From the NCBI GenBank assembly GCA_025558075.1, contig JAHLKF010000006.1:682001-746000 (forward strand): DNA of 64,000 nucleotides, given 5' to 3'. Position numbers and translations under genes: made by a program. The stretch comes from Gaertneriomyces semiglobifer (Eukaryota; Chytridiomycota; Chytridiomycetes; Spizellomycetales; Spizellomycetaceae). Positions 19,801 through 29,186 of this stretch are shown piece after piece (position 1 is the stretch's first letter; every line of letters starts with the position of its first letter). The notes beneath the pieces are model-generated. The model was not told the DNA's origin, searched no databases, and worked only from the letters and a program-made list of their open reading frames with translations.

Positions 19801-19815
19801 GCGCCATTGGCCTAA
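13825..19815 (+). CDS. Giant tail-fibre-like attachment protein
   Basis: 1,996 residues from ATG 13825, without a frameshift. Likely projects from the capsid to bind the host. Order: a beta-rich, phage-tail-fibre-like N-terminus; a coiled coil (about 435-520); a proline run then a glycine run forming a hinge (about 650-700); repeats with LGTLASKN/LGTLSSKN and NKPT words (about 845-1035), typical of phage tail fibres; three modules of about 180 residues (about 1215-1395, 1432-1615, 1648-1828), each with GEWIQLQMP-like and GSDDNGATF-like motifs, resembling discoidin/F5-8C galactose-binding folds; and a C-terminal domain (about 1855-1996) with the look of a trimeric C1q/TNF-like head. Domain names are inferences from motif patterns. 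It may also be glycosylated or bind chitin or glucan. Confidence 0.85.
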   Translation: MSGAGLNSRTASGLRMLQNTNLVSALVSGDGLSAQGENVNLEGFHTARVVELENKNGPLEVNAITSEAPISTTLENGTAHVSLKYSSRDFEIGPENDLQSKNRPLVAEAPLWVDKQMEETVVGLHYDAPFYTSEHGLSLMTDDTTITIDSEGKLKSIDKNFIAPLQQTDTEVRLNIDTPLVVKDGKLTADNKSIMKGAGAIRVYSAMDDILPEMPDWVDIDLPGGLEDYLENGALVKLEVTNDFQQTGSRLAIRSKGLHEIPYYSGLSGFNSSNRFTYNETLQTLTTPTFHAEAVDYNVTEPRQLPTAGYVHQLYQSQAGSAIDISEVANGRKLIKVTHDTTLNINESNQLEVNVPTIADGTSVKAVNGKLTVDPYTAGDGISIANNVVSSTLTYGGSLRREGDQVIGKTVIAGSSNVTVVQTNPFSYEVSVLNPQSQIDNLDDKVTDLNEKTDQNKLETDNEINALKNEDIRLDNKIDAVESRVQQQELKSDLLSNDITTNRGSINNLDIAKNQIQSDLISLGAEVTGLTGVVDTVNTVATGVQVAQALMKGDVTSLQGIATSLAGQVTGLDAALTAYTSLPVVRGVIGIGLIVGPPDPITGIITITNGTGPLMAKEPPLGPTNKNGGTTFKDTYHGDNEGGGGSTGEITPGLPDPPDPPIQPPPPPPVDPVTLKNTGKIGGGGGSGGSGGGGGCLNGVPPIFKNRDSRGERTTFVDSWGKRWSEEIQSEFTEEGIERSILEYDDNGVPIVTPGHLDIILRRDDDNNISTAILTHDRHLQTGYINQGGILSEHPSTVPNLAMIYQAYESYILPYIESINYVNVGQGLVKTGNTLSLNDDLTTFAKTSSLKALAFKDTLAYNDLTGRPTLGTLAAKNSIAWTEVTSRPALGTLSSKNTIDWTGTDILNKPTDLTTKTYVDSLSYLTVGAGLVKTGSTISLGSDLGAFEVKTNLKALAYKDSLSWTEITSKPTLGTLASKSSVSWTTEVANKPTLGTLSTKNNIDYNSTDIINKPDLSIYETKTSLKGLAYKDKVDYVADLLNAPASVTYGSGLLFSNNTVSLNPAVSVDTLTTTSGISVGANVYATGNVDIGGAFYANRSINGAFNHILNNQSSASTSCTSLHLKAGSLQGLYLHINSAARGSYGGVNTATIQNYAGALRLLTKTETGGIIVDTSGSVTIPTTLSVGALNLGTLTASGSISVGGSINVSGGSGTVTDIVSFPPANMTAETTLITGQTYGNGTYVATASSIYNNSTYYTPWRAFETGPWYPLVNSYSATAPYSYVRGITTLVDSVSVAGEWIQLQMPVSIILSSFDITSSTTSRFIKDFDLVGSDDNGATFTNILSSTMNWGTGSAQTLNIPVPKSAKAFNTYRLIVKSMAGSSTFCSVNKLVFNGLPALDIKGTISTNRIITKDFVCEGDVQMNGMTLQEEIVSTMTFPEIPMTAATTGQYTATSSSVYSASWTPWKIYNPYDSSNNNTWFAADNTYSTTTPFSYIGSVSTVVDGQTVMGEWIQLEMQTAIALTSFYIAGPTSASSQYFDIKDFMIAASNNNSTWKQVVQGTLDWSSAMTNGSLRELNVVITTNPPVYKSYRLIAKSIIGGSNAKYAQIYSLKYSGGPLKKVLNVENLKVNKIFGDLSIDNDVSFKNDIVDPIRYPQIPLTGSTTAGYIANASSYLNGTSAGWKAFTNSLEINDSYWSASTYSGGEQNMYQGTVITVVDGSNIKGEWVELEMPEAIAINAFSFAARTPEMPMFPKNYTICGSDDHSTWTEISSGTMTYTIYQNSTSVDRYVPIKNYTTKKFKVFRFIVRNLISSTYAHIGKLTFYGSNTTRKIIDAPSAKINNMALTAPAYGMFQLHSSQAFSVNGTAYQLITKWTPSFGMESDTITCSTNSQDIVIKLPGIYKVEFDLDCHQSGSGSVNSYFGFMVPGSTVYYEDGYHVRKHSMVAGQKVTGSSICRVVEADTKMILRFISASSSGGITGSQASRLIIYRIAPLA

Positions 19816-20382
19816 GCCAGCAGCGCGATTGAGAATTGTCAGTAGGCATTTCAATTTTTGTATTGTAGCCTTGTGTAGCCCAGTGTAGCCATTGGGTGGC
19901 TACACTCGATACATGTAGAGAAGGAAGGAACATTTGAATAAGGATAAGAAGAGAAAAACACGAAGAGAAGAAGTGTAGCCGTTGTAGCCCTATATTTCAG
20001 AGTATTTTATATATTTGTTTTAAAATTTGAATTTTGAAAATCATTTTTGAAAATTGAAATTGGAAGAGAAGGAAAAGACGTGCTACAATGGCTACAAGGC
20101 TACAAGTATAGATATATACGACGGGCCAGTTGAAATAGATGGATAAACGCGCGCGTTTGGTCGATAAGGTGAATGTGTTGAATACGCGGCAAGCATAGGG
20201 AATTATCGATAATGAAAAGGTATATATAAGGAGATGGGGTACGCGGTTGGGGTGCGTTGCTCCAGGAGCATGAGCAGGGAAGACGCTCCAGGAGTGCGAC
20301 AAGTGTCAAAGACTTCACAGCGGCGCACTCGATAAATTATGGAGCGAAGTGGAGTCAATACGAAAGCGGCGCTCGGTAAACT
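19816..20382. repeat. Non-coding right flank of the element with tgtagcc iterons
   Basis: No gene. TGTAGCC occurs three times at about 19864-19890 and twice at 19975-19989; its complement GGCTACA occurs three times at about 20082-20103. An AT-rich core (about 20000-20070) lies between the opposed sets. A single CTCCAGGAG repeat unit (copy 4) is at 20259-20295, and a TATATATAAG box at 20221-20230. The arrangement mirrors the iterons around the replication gene. Confidence 0.75.
20259..20295. repeat. CTCCAGGAG repeat, copy 4
   Basis: 37 bases matching the core of 7861-7897 with two or three substitutions and in the same orientation. It is the last recognisable piece shared with the interior of the viral element, so the element extends at least to here. 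Confidence 0.85.
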
Positions 20383-20592
20383 ATGGTAAGGGCCGTTGTG
20401 GCGGTTATCAGTAACGGCCGCTACACAGGGGCCGTTATCAATACCGGCCGCTACACTGAGACGGTGAGCGAAAACGGCCGCTACGACCCGTTATCGGTAA
20501 CGGCCGCTATACAGGGACCGTTACCGATAACGGGCATTGTCACAGTGCAGGGAGATACTTGTCAAGTATCTCCCTGCACTGTGACAACGGGG
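20383..20592. repeat. Palindrome cluster, candidate right end of the viral element
   Basis: Four CGGCCGCTA boxes at about 30-bp spacing (20415-20510). Perfect 17-bp inverted arms at 20487-20503 and 20518-20534 share the CCCGTTATCGGTAACGG word. A 51-bp palindrome has 25-bp perfect arms (20537-20561 and 20563-20587) around a single T. Stacked dyads at the edge of a mobile element fit terminal hairpins, head-to-head inverted repeats or a nested miniature transposon. The left counterpart lies outside the window and cannot be compared. Confidence 0.7.
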
Positions 20593-20637
20593 TAACCCCA
20601 ATGGCGTGTATGCCACCGGGATCCTATTACAACAATG
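20593..20637. repeat. 45-bp direct repeat, copy 1
   Basis: Identical over 45 bases to 22282-22326. Begins TAACCCCAATGGCG and ends TTACAACAATG, whose ATG opens the hAT fragment. Too long for a normal target-site duplication; see findings. Confidence 0.9.
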
Positions 20638-21213
20638 AGAACAAAGTTGTCGAATTATGTTCAACACCTGTATACACCTCAATCTTTTATGGGTGCGATT
20701 CTGGATCCACGTTTCAAAGAGTCACAACTTCCGGAATTGTTACGTGCTGGTAATTGTGCTCGCGTCATGCAACAAATGACAGATATATATGAGAATGAAA
20801 TTCAACCATCGCATTCTGATGATGTTGAGGAATCTTTCCATAGAAATGGCAACAAACGCAAAGCTTCTTACTTGGAAGAAGTATTTAACAAGCGTACCAA
20901 AGAGAACGCAAATGGATCACTTACCGAAACTGAAATATATCTTCAAGAAGCGCTGGCCGACATCAATGCAAATCCCCTCCAATGGTGGCAAGTTAATGCC
21001 GGACGTTTTCCCAAGTTGGCTATCATAGCAAGAGATTACCTAAGTATTCAAGCCACTTCAGTACCCAGTGAACAAGTCTTTTCAAAAGCCGGCGATGTTG
21101 TTACAAAGAAACGTAATGCTTTAAAAGACAAAAGCGTTCAATCGATTCTATGTGTCAAGTCTTGGATGGAGTATGGTATTAAATTCAATACCAAATCCGT
21201 AAATCATGTTTAA
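20635..21213 (+). pseudogene. hAT transposase, C-terminal fragment
   Basis: 192 codons. The segment WWQVNAGRFPKLAIIARDYL and the following TSVPSEQVFSKAG form the hAT C-terminal dimerisation domain, with the conserved W-W, P-L-A, A-R-D-Y-L and S-E-R/Q-x-F-S pattern. The N-terminal zinc finger and most of the catalytic RNase H fold are absent, so it is a truncated relic and cannot transpose on its own. The ATG used is the last codon of the 45-bp repeat and is not the original start. It lies just outside the proposed end of the viral element. It may have been disrupted by that insertion or be an older relic. Confidence 0.85.
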
Positions 21214-21249
21214 GATTTATCGCAAATGTATTTAGTTTTAATTACATCA

Positions 21250-21727
21250 CTATTCTTTACGAAGTTTTCGCACCAGCTGTATATCCTTAGGTTGAATCGT
21301 CACTCGCTTGGCATGAATAGCTGCAAGATTGGTATCCTCGAATAGATGCACCAAATATGCTTCGGAAGCCTCTTGTAATGCAACCATTGCATCCTTACAT
21401 ATGCGCATGATGGCGACGCCAGGAGGTTTCTTGCTTCGGATATGTTCTTCTTGCATAATTTCCTTGACAAGTCGGGCAAATGGTAACTTCCTCAATAACA
21501 AATCAGTGCTCTTTTGATAACGACGAATTTCCCTCAAAGCAACTACCAATGGATGTGTTAATATGTAATAATATTGTATCAATTCATAATAATATATCAG
21601 TGCCAGGACGATAACGATATTGTCTCCTAGGGGTCGCAGTCGACGATGTCGCATTGTTCCCATTCTGACTCACTATCACTGTTGTCTGAACTGTACCTCT
21701 CCTGGGGGTGCTCTTCTTGGGGGGCAT
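21250..21727 (-). CDS. Centromeric-type histone H3 (cenH3/CENP-A-like), non-canonical intron
   Basis: A histone H3 fold protein that would replace H3 in centromeric nucleosomes. Exon 1 is 21727-21598, beginning [10 protein letters not shown] and ending [10 protein letters not shown]. Exon 2 is 21542-21250 and holds [38 protein letters not shown] and [14 protein letters not shown]. Joined length is 140 residues. Against canonical H3 the N-tail lacks the ARTKQTARK start, and the loop between helices 1 and 2 is several residues longer, both cenH3 traits. The 55-bp intron (21597-21543) would start AT instead of GT and end AG; a GC donor five bases earlier is an alternative that drops G-T. A donor mutation making this a pseudogene is possible. 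Confidence 0.8.
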
Positions 21728-23315
21728 TTTCAAAATGTTCAGTTGGAAGCAACCAGACACGAGTTTGTTAACGAGAACCAGGTGTCAATCAAACTGTGGT
21801 TTTGATAAGACCAACAACCTCTGCAGCATGCAGGTATTTGTATGGAATATGACGAAAATAATAATATGGGGAGCCTTTGTATATATAAAGATTCCTCTCA
21901 GGGGGGAGAATACTGAGAAGGGTTTGTAAAAAGCGCCTCTGAGCTCTCTCAATAGCTCTGGCAACACCAGGTAGCTCACAAATAGGGGTAGAATGATCTA
22001 TCTTCTCTATCTGAACCTCAGGGGAGGTCTGGTTACAAGTTTGAGGCATGATATGCTTGCAACGCACTGAAATGTCACAATAAAGGTGTCAAAAGTGTAA
22101 CCACTTATATGGGCACACGTACGTTTGCGCTTTTTCCTTCTCGGTGGCACAGTCATGTTAAAATCACGTGACATTTAAATTTAGCCATCGAGCCGACTGG
22201 CTCCTGACGTCCGAGCCACAGCCATGGCTCAAAATGACTGCCCGAGCCAGAGCCAAGCCAAGCCAAGCCATTTGACAGCACTAACCCCAATGGCGTGTAT
22301 GCCACCGGGATCCTATTACAACAATGGGAAGACATCTTTACCAGATGTCAGAATGGTGTGCAGTGGACACCGCGATTGCGGAGATACCAATTCTGTACGG
22401 TGACATGCTTCATAGCGAGAAGGTAGAATCCCTTACTGCGAGGGTGCCTGTCGTATCGGGAAAAGTATTGAAAGTTCTTGGCAGTCTCAACTTACTTGAG
22501 TCAGGTTACACCGCGATTGCGGAGTTATGTTCTCGACAAAAAATTAAAGTGGACCGTTCGATGTGTGTGGCCTCTTTCGATTCTAACAAGGAGCACTGGA
22601 TTTGATCCCGTTTGCGAGGAGATTGGATGAGCTGGAAAGCATCAGGGTTCATATGGCCCTTGTTTCCGATGGCGAGGTCGAGTTCCGTGTTCGAACCGCG
22701 GACGCGGGTTATTTTTGTCAGTGACAACGCTGGCCCCCACATTCGACCTTTCTCGTTCCTTACCTTTCCGCGACCGCTTTTCTTCTCTGCTGCCTTGAAA
22801 GAGGACCCCGATATGCTCGGATGCTAGTCCCTCCCACAGTCGGGTAAGTCTGGTATGTCTGTGCGCCGGAGACACTTGAAATATCAACACTGTTCAACCC
22901 CTAGTCCCACCATTCTGGACCTGCATTCCAACTTTCTTGTTCAGTGACGAGCATCATGAAACATCTTCCTTTGAGATGGACGCATTTACCAATCGCCTCA
23001 GGGACATGATATCAAGAAGTACGGAAGGTTGCATGGCGTGGGTCTCTTCGAAAAGGCACATTCTGAACTGCTTTTGTCCACCGGCACCGGATCAGAAGGT
23101 CACCGTGCTCATCGATAGCTCCATCCTGCGGTGTACGCCGACTCAGTTCCACACGCACACGAAGTTCCAGTCTTGACCTATTTGTACAGATGCCACCCGA
23201 TTTATTGTCTTGTATCACGGGGATATTCCCACACTGGATAATGATGGCGAGCAGTCTACCATTTAGTATTACAGTTGGTTAAACATCGCGTATCTCATTC
23301 GCGCCCGCGCTCACT
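21728..23315. other. Gene-poor region with second 45-bp repeat
   Basis: No convincing gene. Contains a GAGCCA/AGCCAAGCC low-complexity stretch (about 22190-22272), copy 2 of the 45-bp repeat (22282-22326), and an open frame from 22324 to 22605 without recognisable domains. A 16-base word (ACACCGCGATTGCGGAG) occurs at about 22368 and 22508. Probably decayed mobile or intergenic DNA. Confidence 0.5.
22282..22326. repeat. 45-bp direct repeat, copy 2
   Basis: Perfect copy of 20593-20637. Here the reading frame through the repeat stays open into the following sequence (NPNGVYATGILLQQWEDIF), unlike in copy 1 where it meets a stop. This may therefore be the ancestral locus. Confidence 0.9.
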
Positions 23316-23958
23316 TCAAAAGAGTAGGCGGACCAGCTCCTGGGTCGCATGCTCCCACACATCTAGCATTCCTTCTGCGAGCATGCGGAGTACCACCGGG
23401 GGAACATCTGGAAACGTGATCGCCGCAAGTCGAGCGGCTTCGGTTGGGCGTCTGGCCACCAGTTGCCCAATAGTCGCCGCAGGATCAGCAGCAGCTGCTG
23501 CTGGTGGTGGTGGTAGGGACGCCGGAGGTGACATCCATGGCCCTGTTTGAAAGAACATGGAGTACTTCCCAAAGTCGCCATGATCGGCCTTCACTGAACG
23601 GCACCATTCGGCTGCCGCTTCGTGTGTCGCCCAGTGCCAGTCCAGCCTGTGTTGTCGATATTCGCAGGTTAGGTTGAATTCTGTTTGATGATGCGCATGA
23701 TATAGAATAGATACTAACCTCGGGGTTCCATTCGGCCGGTGGTGGACGCTGTAGGCGACGACTGCGCCACCCAGGCCATGGGCTGTTGCCAGCAGCCTAG
23801 AAGTCGGATGTCAGCATGAGTACTGATGGCAACTACATTCAATGGATAGGCGTCATTGCATATACATACCTCCCGGCAATGATGGTGGGGGCCGAATGGC
23901 TCTCCCAATTGATATCTGGGATCCTCTGCTCCAGGATCCCGCATATGCGGTTCGCCAT
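23316..23958 (-). CDS. Spliced gene of unknown function
   Basis: Three exons join in frame: 23958-23870, 23796-23719 and 23646-23316, giving 165 residues from the first good ATG. The frame stays open upstream to about 24108, so the true start may be further 5'. Introns of 73 and 72 bases have GT...AG ends (GTATGT...TTCTAG and GTTAGT...CACAG). Conserved-looking parts are MANRICGILEQR, RLLATAHGLGGAVVAYSVHH and a WHWATHEAAAEW segment. A PPASLPPPPAAAAADPAA linker then leads to a helical C-terminus (EGMLDVWEHATQELVRLLF). No family is recognised. The clean splice phases argue that it is real rather than chance. Confidence 0.5.
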
Positions 23959-24028
23959 ACGATGTACATCCAGCACCGTCGTGTGGGTTCTGCGGCACTG
24001 GCAGCCTTTCCTCACCTCGTACTCTTCA

Positions 24029-24220
24029 AACAATGGCAATCGAGATACATTGGGCACTGCAAATGAACTCTGAATTTGCGGCCAGTGGAGGCAAGTTGCA
24101 GTCGGCAACTGGGTGACCGTAATATCCCATTGCCGACTGCAACTTGCCTAAGAATCTGCGGCCACGATGGCAATCGGGATACATTCGGCACTTCAAATCA
24201 ACTCAGATCGTGCGGTGAGT
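24029..24220. repeat. Diverged tandem duplication with a perfect 20-bp inverted repeat
   Basis: The stretch from about 24033 (ATGGCAATCGAGATACATTGGGCAC) recurs from about 24167 with few changes. Between the copies, AGGCAAGTTGCAGTCGGCAA (24089-24108) and its exact complement (24130-24149) form a stem with a 21-base loop. It overlaps the possible 5' end of the neighbouring unknown gene. Confidence 0.75.
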
Positions 24221-24832
24221 GTCTGCGCTGATCGTCGCTCAATTTGTGTGCGAATGCGGAGCGAGGATGTGTGTCTGTGCGTTGGCAGGAAATGGTACTG
24301 TGCCCCACGTATGCGCTAGGTTTAGGGGTGTAGAAGCTTTTCATTTAGGGCGGCATTCTAAGCGGTGGCACAGCGACAATTAAAGGGATATGAAAGGGCG
24401 GTGGTCCCGTTCATATCCCCACATTTCCTGATATACTGGACGCGGATGCTCTATTCCGTGAGGTGGGTGCAGCTATTGGTAGTGGTTCGATGTTTGCCCG
24501 TAACCTGCCGGGGCTGGTACAGGGGGTCTCTTCTCTAACTTGGTGGGCTCGAATGGCACTTGTGCCAAGTCTCTCGCTTGTGATGGGGACCTGCCGGTAG
24601 TGGGTAGTACATTACTTGATAATTCAAATGTTCTTTTACCATAATGACAAAGCTCCTGTTCGCGCGGCAGTTCTGACACGTCTCCACTTGCTCACACGGA
24701 ACTGCGTGATATATCACTCTACAAGAATCTGGAAATATGCTTGTACTGGGTGGTCCATGCTTATTACATTAAAGAGCACCTTACTCGATACAGTTACACT
24801 ACAGATATGTCAGTCGTCACCACCACTAGAAA
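24221..24832. other. Intergenic, nothing recognised
   Basis: About 600 bases without a supported gene, RNA or repeat; downstream of the CHCH-protein gene and upstream of the unknown spliced gene. Confidence 0.4.
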
Positions 24833-25380
24833 TTACATGAGCGTCTTCTGTGCTGACTGACACTGCTTCAACATGTCGAGGTAAAATTGACTGTTTGGAA
24901 ATATGAAATGTGAGCGTTCAACTTGCTATCGCAAGGCAAAGTGGAGTATACGTACCATTGCGATATGTCGTTAGAACTATCGTCTAGACACTTGAGGAAT
25001 GATTTCTGATCTTTCTCACACGGTAACGGATCTACCACCCTCTCAGTAGAGTATGGTTGCTGTTGCTGATACTGCTGTGGCGGGGAGTCGGTAGCTTGCG
25101 TAGCATGATGAGACCCTCCTCCAAAGAGTCCACTCATTCCTGCACCCAGTGTGTGACCAATGGTGGAACCAACGGCAACGCCAGCTGCCGTACTAGCCAT
25201 TTGGCCGAAGAGGCCAGGCTGTCGCTGTTGTTGAACGGGAACATGTGCTGGCGGTTGTGGCGCCGCGGTGCGAGCAGGAACAGACCCTCCACTTGAGCTT
25301 GTAGAATGCGGGCGATTAGGCGCACTTGATGGGTGGGAGCGTGCTGAAGATGAAGAACGTCCACTGCTACGGCGAGGCAT
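24833..25380 (-). CDS. CHCHD2/CHCHD10/Mix17-type twin CX9C mitochondrial protein
   Basis: Small intermembrane-space protein of the Mix17/CHCHD2 group, linked to respiratory-chain and cristae maintenance. Exon 1 is 25380-24956 and exon 2 is 24890-24833, with a 65-bp intron (GTACGT...ACAG). Joined length is 160 residues. The N-terminus is Arg/Ser-rich and fits a mitochondrial targeting segment. A hydrophobic Gly/Ala segment follows (ASTAAGVAVGSTIGHTLGAG), as in CHCHD2. The C-terminal CHCH domain has CEKDQKSFLKC before the intron and CQFYLDMLKQC after it: both CX9C halves appear only once the intron is removed, which confirms the splice sites. It is divergent from the DRC12-like gene. Confidence 0.9.
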
Positions 25381-25759
25381 GTTTGTGATTTTCGTTTAGA
25401 TTTTACAATGAGACTTGATAGGTACTTCGGTTGGTGAATATCGGCAGGAGCGTCCTGAGAACAGTTGATGCTGCCTTTTATAGTCTTATCCACGGGCTAG
25501 GAATTTGTCAGAAACACCTTTTTCACGATGGGTACGGCAATGCACAGCCCTACCTAATAGTTCGATACCAAGTCACTGCCAAGAATGTCTTGCCGACGCA
25601 GTTGCAAACGACATGACGTGCCCAAAAACTCAGACAACACGCGCGCGTGCGCAGCGCAACTTGAATAGCACTCAAACCAAAACGCTTCCATTCTTAGAAA
25701 GGATAGGCACAAATGTTCTCCCGTGTAATTCCTGGCGACGTGTTTGAGCACGCTGCAGA
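25381..25759. promoter_or_regulatory. Divergent intergenic region
   Basis: A 379-bp spacer between the 5' ends of the CHCH-protein and DRC12-like genes. It presumably holds both promoters; no clear motif or RNA gene is seen. Confidence 0.4.
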
Positions 25760-26621
25760 ATGCCTCCAAAGAAAAAGCTAGTGTCTGCTGGAAAGAAGAA
25801 GTCAAAGGATGCCTCTGGTTTGTAGCCTGACGATACATCGCTTTCTCTCTAGCGTGATGTAAACAATTGGCATCTACAGTATCACAGGAAGCGCTTGAAG
25901 CATCAGAGCAATTAGTCCAGGCCAATGGCGAGGTGGAAACACTATCGCGCGAGCTAGGTTGGGTCACATCCTCATATTTAGTTGGCGCTGGTTCTGACAG
26001 TTGCTCGTCTGCAGCTATCCAGGGCGACCTCAATGATCGCTTGAAGCAACAAATTGAGCGACAGAGAGTGCGAATAACAGATTTAGAAGAGCGTTTGGAA
26101 CGAAAGTTCAAGGATGGGCTCGATCTTGCTTCAGATATGGGCCGGCAGTACAAGTCCATGCAAGCCGACATGGCATCACGAATTGGTGCTTTGGAGCAGC
26201 AAGTTTTGGACTTGAATACAAAGCTTGGTACGCTCCCCTAAGGAAATGCAACTTGCCCCGTGCACAACTAATTTTCCCACGTAGAGGCTGCTCACGCCAC
26301 CATCAAAGATATGGCCAAAGAACATGAGCGGGCTACAATGGAAAAGGACACCATGATTGAAGATCAGCAAGTCAAGATGTCGTATATGTCTACGGAGTTT
26401 GAAACAATGCTGAATGTGTGTCCTTCATTTTTCATTCATGGCATTTTCGCTGCTAAACTCTTGGTGGCTTATAGGAAACTCTCGCCAAGATGGCAAAGAA
26501 GCTGGAATCCGTAAGTCAACGCTGGAAGGATAGCGACAATATTCACCTCTCGGATGTGAACCAGCGCCGGTTGGCTGACTTCCACCTTACGCGTCTTACA
26601 CTTGGGAAGAGTGATGAGTAA
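25760..26621 (+). CDS. DRC12/CCDC153-like axonemal coiled-coil protein
   Basis: Predicted subunit of the nexin-dynein regulatory complex of motile cilia. Exons 25760-25817, 25880-26227, 26285-26415 and 26475-26621 give 227 residues, close to the size of animal CCDC153. The start MPPKKKLVSAGKKKSK resembles the short basic leader of that family. Coiled coil covers most of residues 60-200 (DRLKQQIERQRVRITDLEER), and the protein ends in the compact DFHLTRLTLGKSDE. All introns are 57-62 bases with GT...AG. Coiled coils align easily, so the exact name is less secure than the class. It ends 55 bases from the convergent amylase gene. Confidence 0.7.
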
Positions 26622-26676
26622 CGGATTCTATTGCGCAATTTCATATTACATATGTATACAGGAGAAAAATTATAGA

Positions 26677-28641
<1,965 letters not shown>

Positions 28642-29186
28642 TGCGGGAATACAGGAAGCTTTCAAGTAATCCGAATTAGGAGTAACAAACAGTGGAAATT
28701 CTATTCCTACTGGGTCCTTTATATACACGTTTGTCTAACAAACGGAAGGGCTGGAGAAAAAAGATGGTCCTCGTGTGAATGCAGATCACCAGCATCGGGA
28801 CGGGATGATGACACGGCCAGATTACCAAGTCGCCATTCTCATCCAATTTCAAGTAAGTGCGCATGAGGGCATTGCAATTGCATGGCAGGCCGAAACTTAA
28901 GAAGCATGAATGATGTCAGTCAGGATCCGCGCGCGCGGCACAAAATGCCCCCACGCCAGGATTCCTTGGCGTTGCTGATGCCGTACTTCTAGAATGACGA
29001 ACAGCCTCATCCCATTTCCACTTGACTTTGAAGGGTAATCCTCATATCTTATTAGTTAGTACACAAACGAAAAGCATATCTTCGTACGGCAGACTTCGGC
29101 ACGGACGATTGGGACGAGATAGGAAGAACATTGGGGTAGCTTGGCGGAAGCGACAGTGTCTTCATATCTCACTGTGGAAATTTTGT
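28642..29186. other. Divergent intergenic region
   Basis: Promoter region for the amylase (minus) and protease (plus). Contains an open frame 28864-28676 of unknown meaning. Nothing else recognised. Confidence 0.4.

Noticed and set aside
22685..22710. tRNA-like GTTCGAACC box
   Set aside because: No matching A box, anticodon stem or acceptor pairing could be built on either strand.
23816..24073. Plus-strand frames over the unknown spliced gene
   Set aside because: The opposite strand gives three exons with consistent phases and GT...AG borders; the plus frames have neither domains nor such support.
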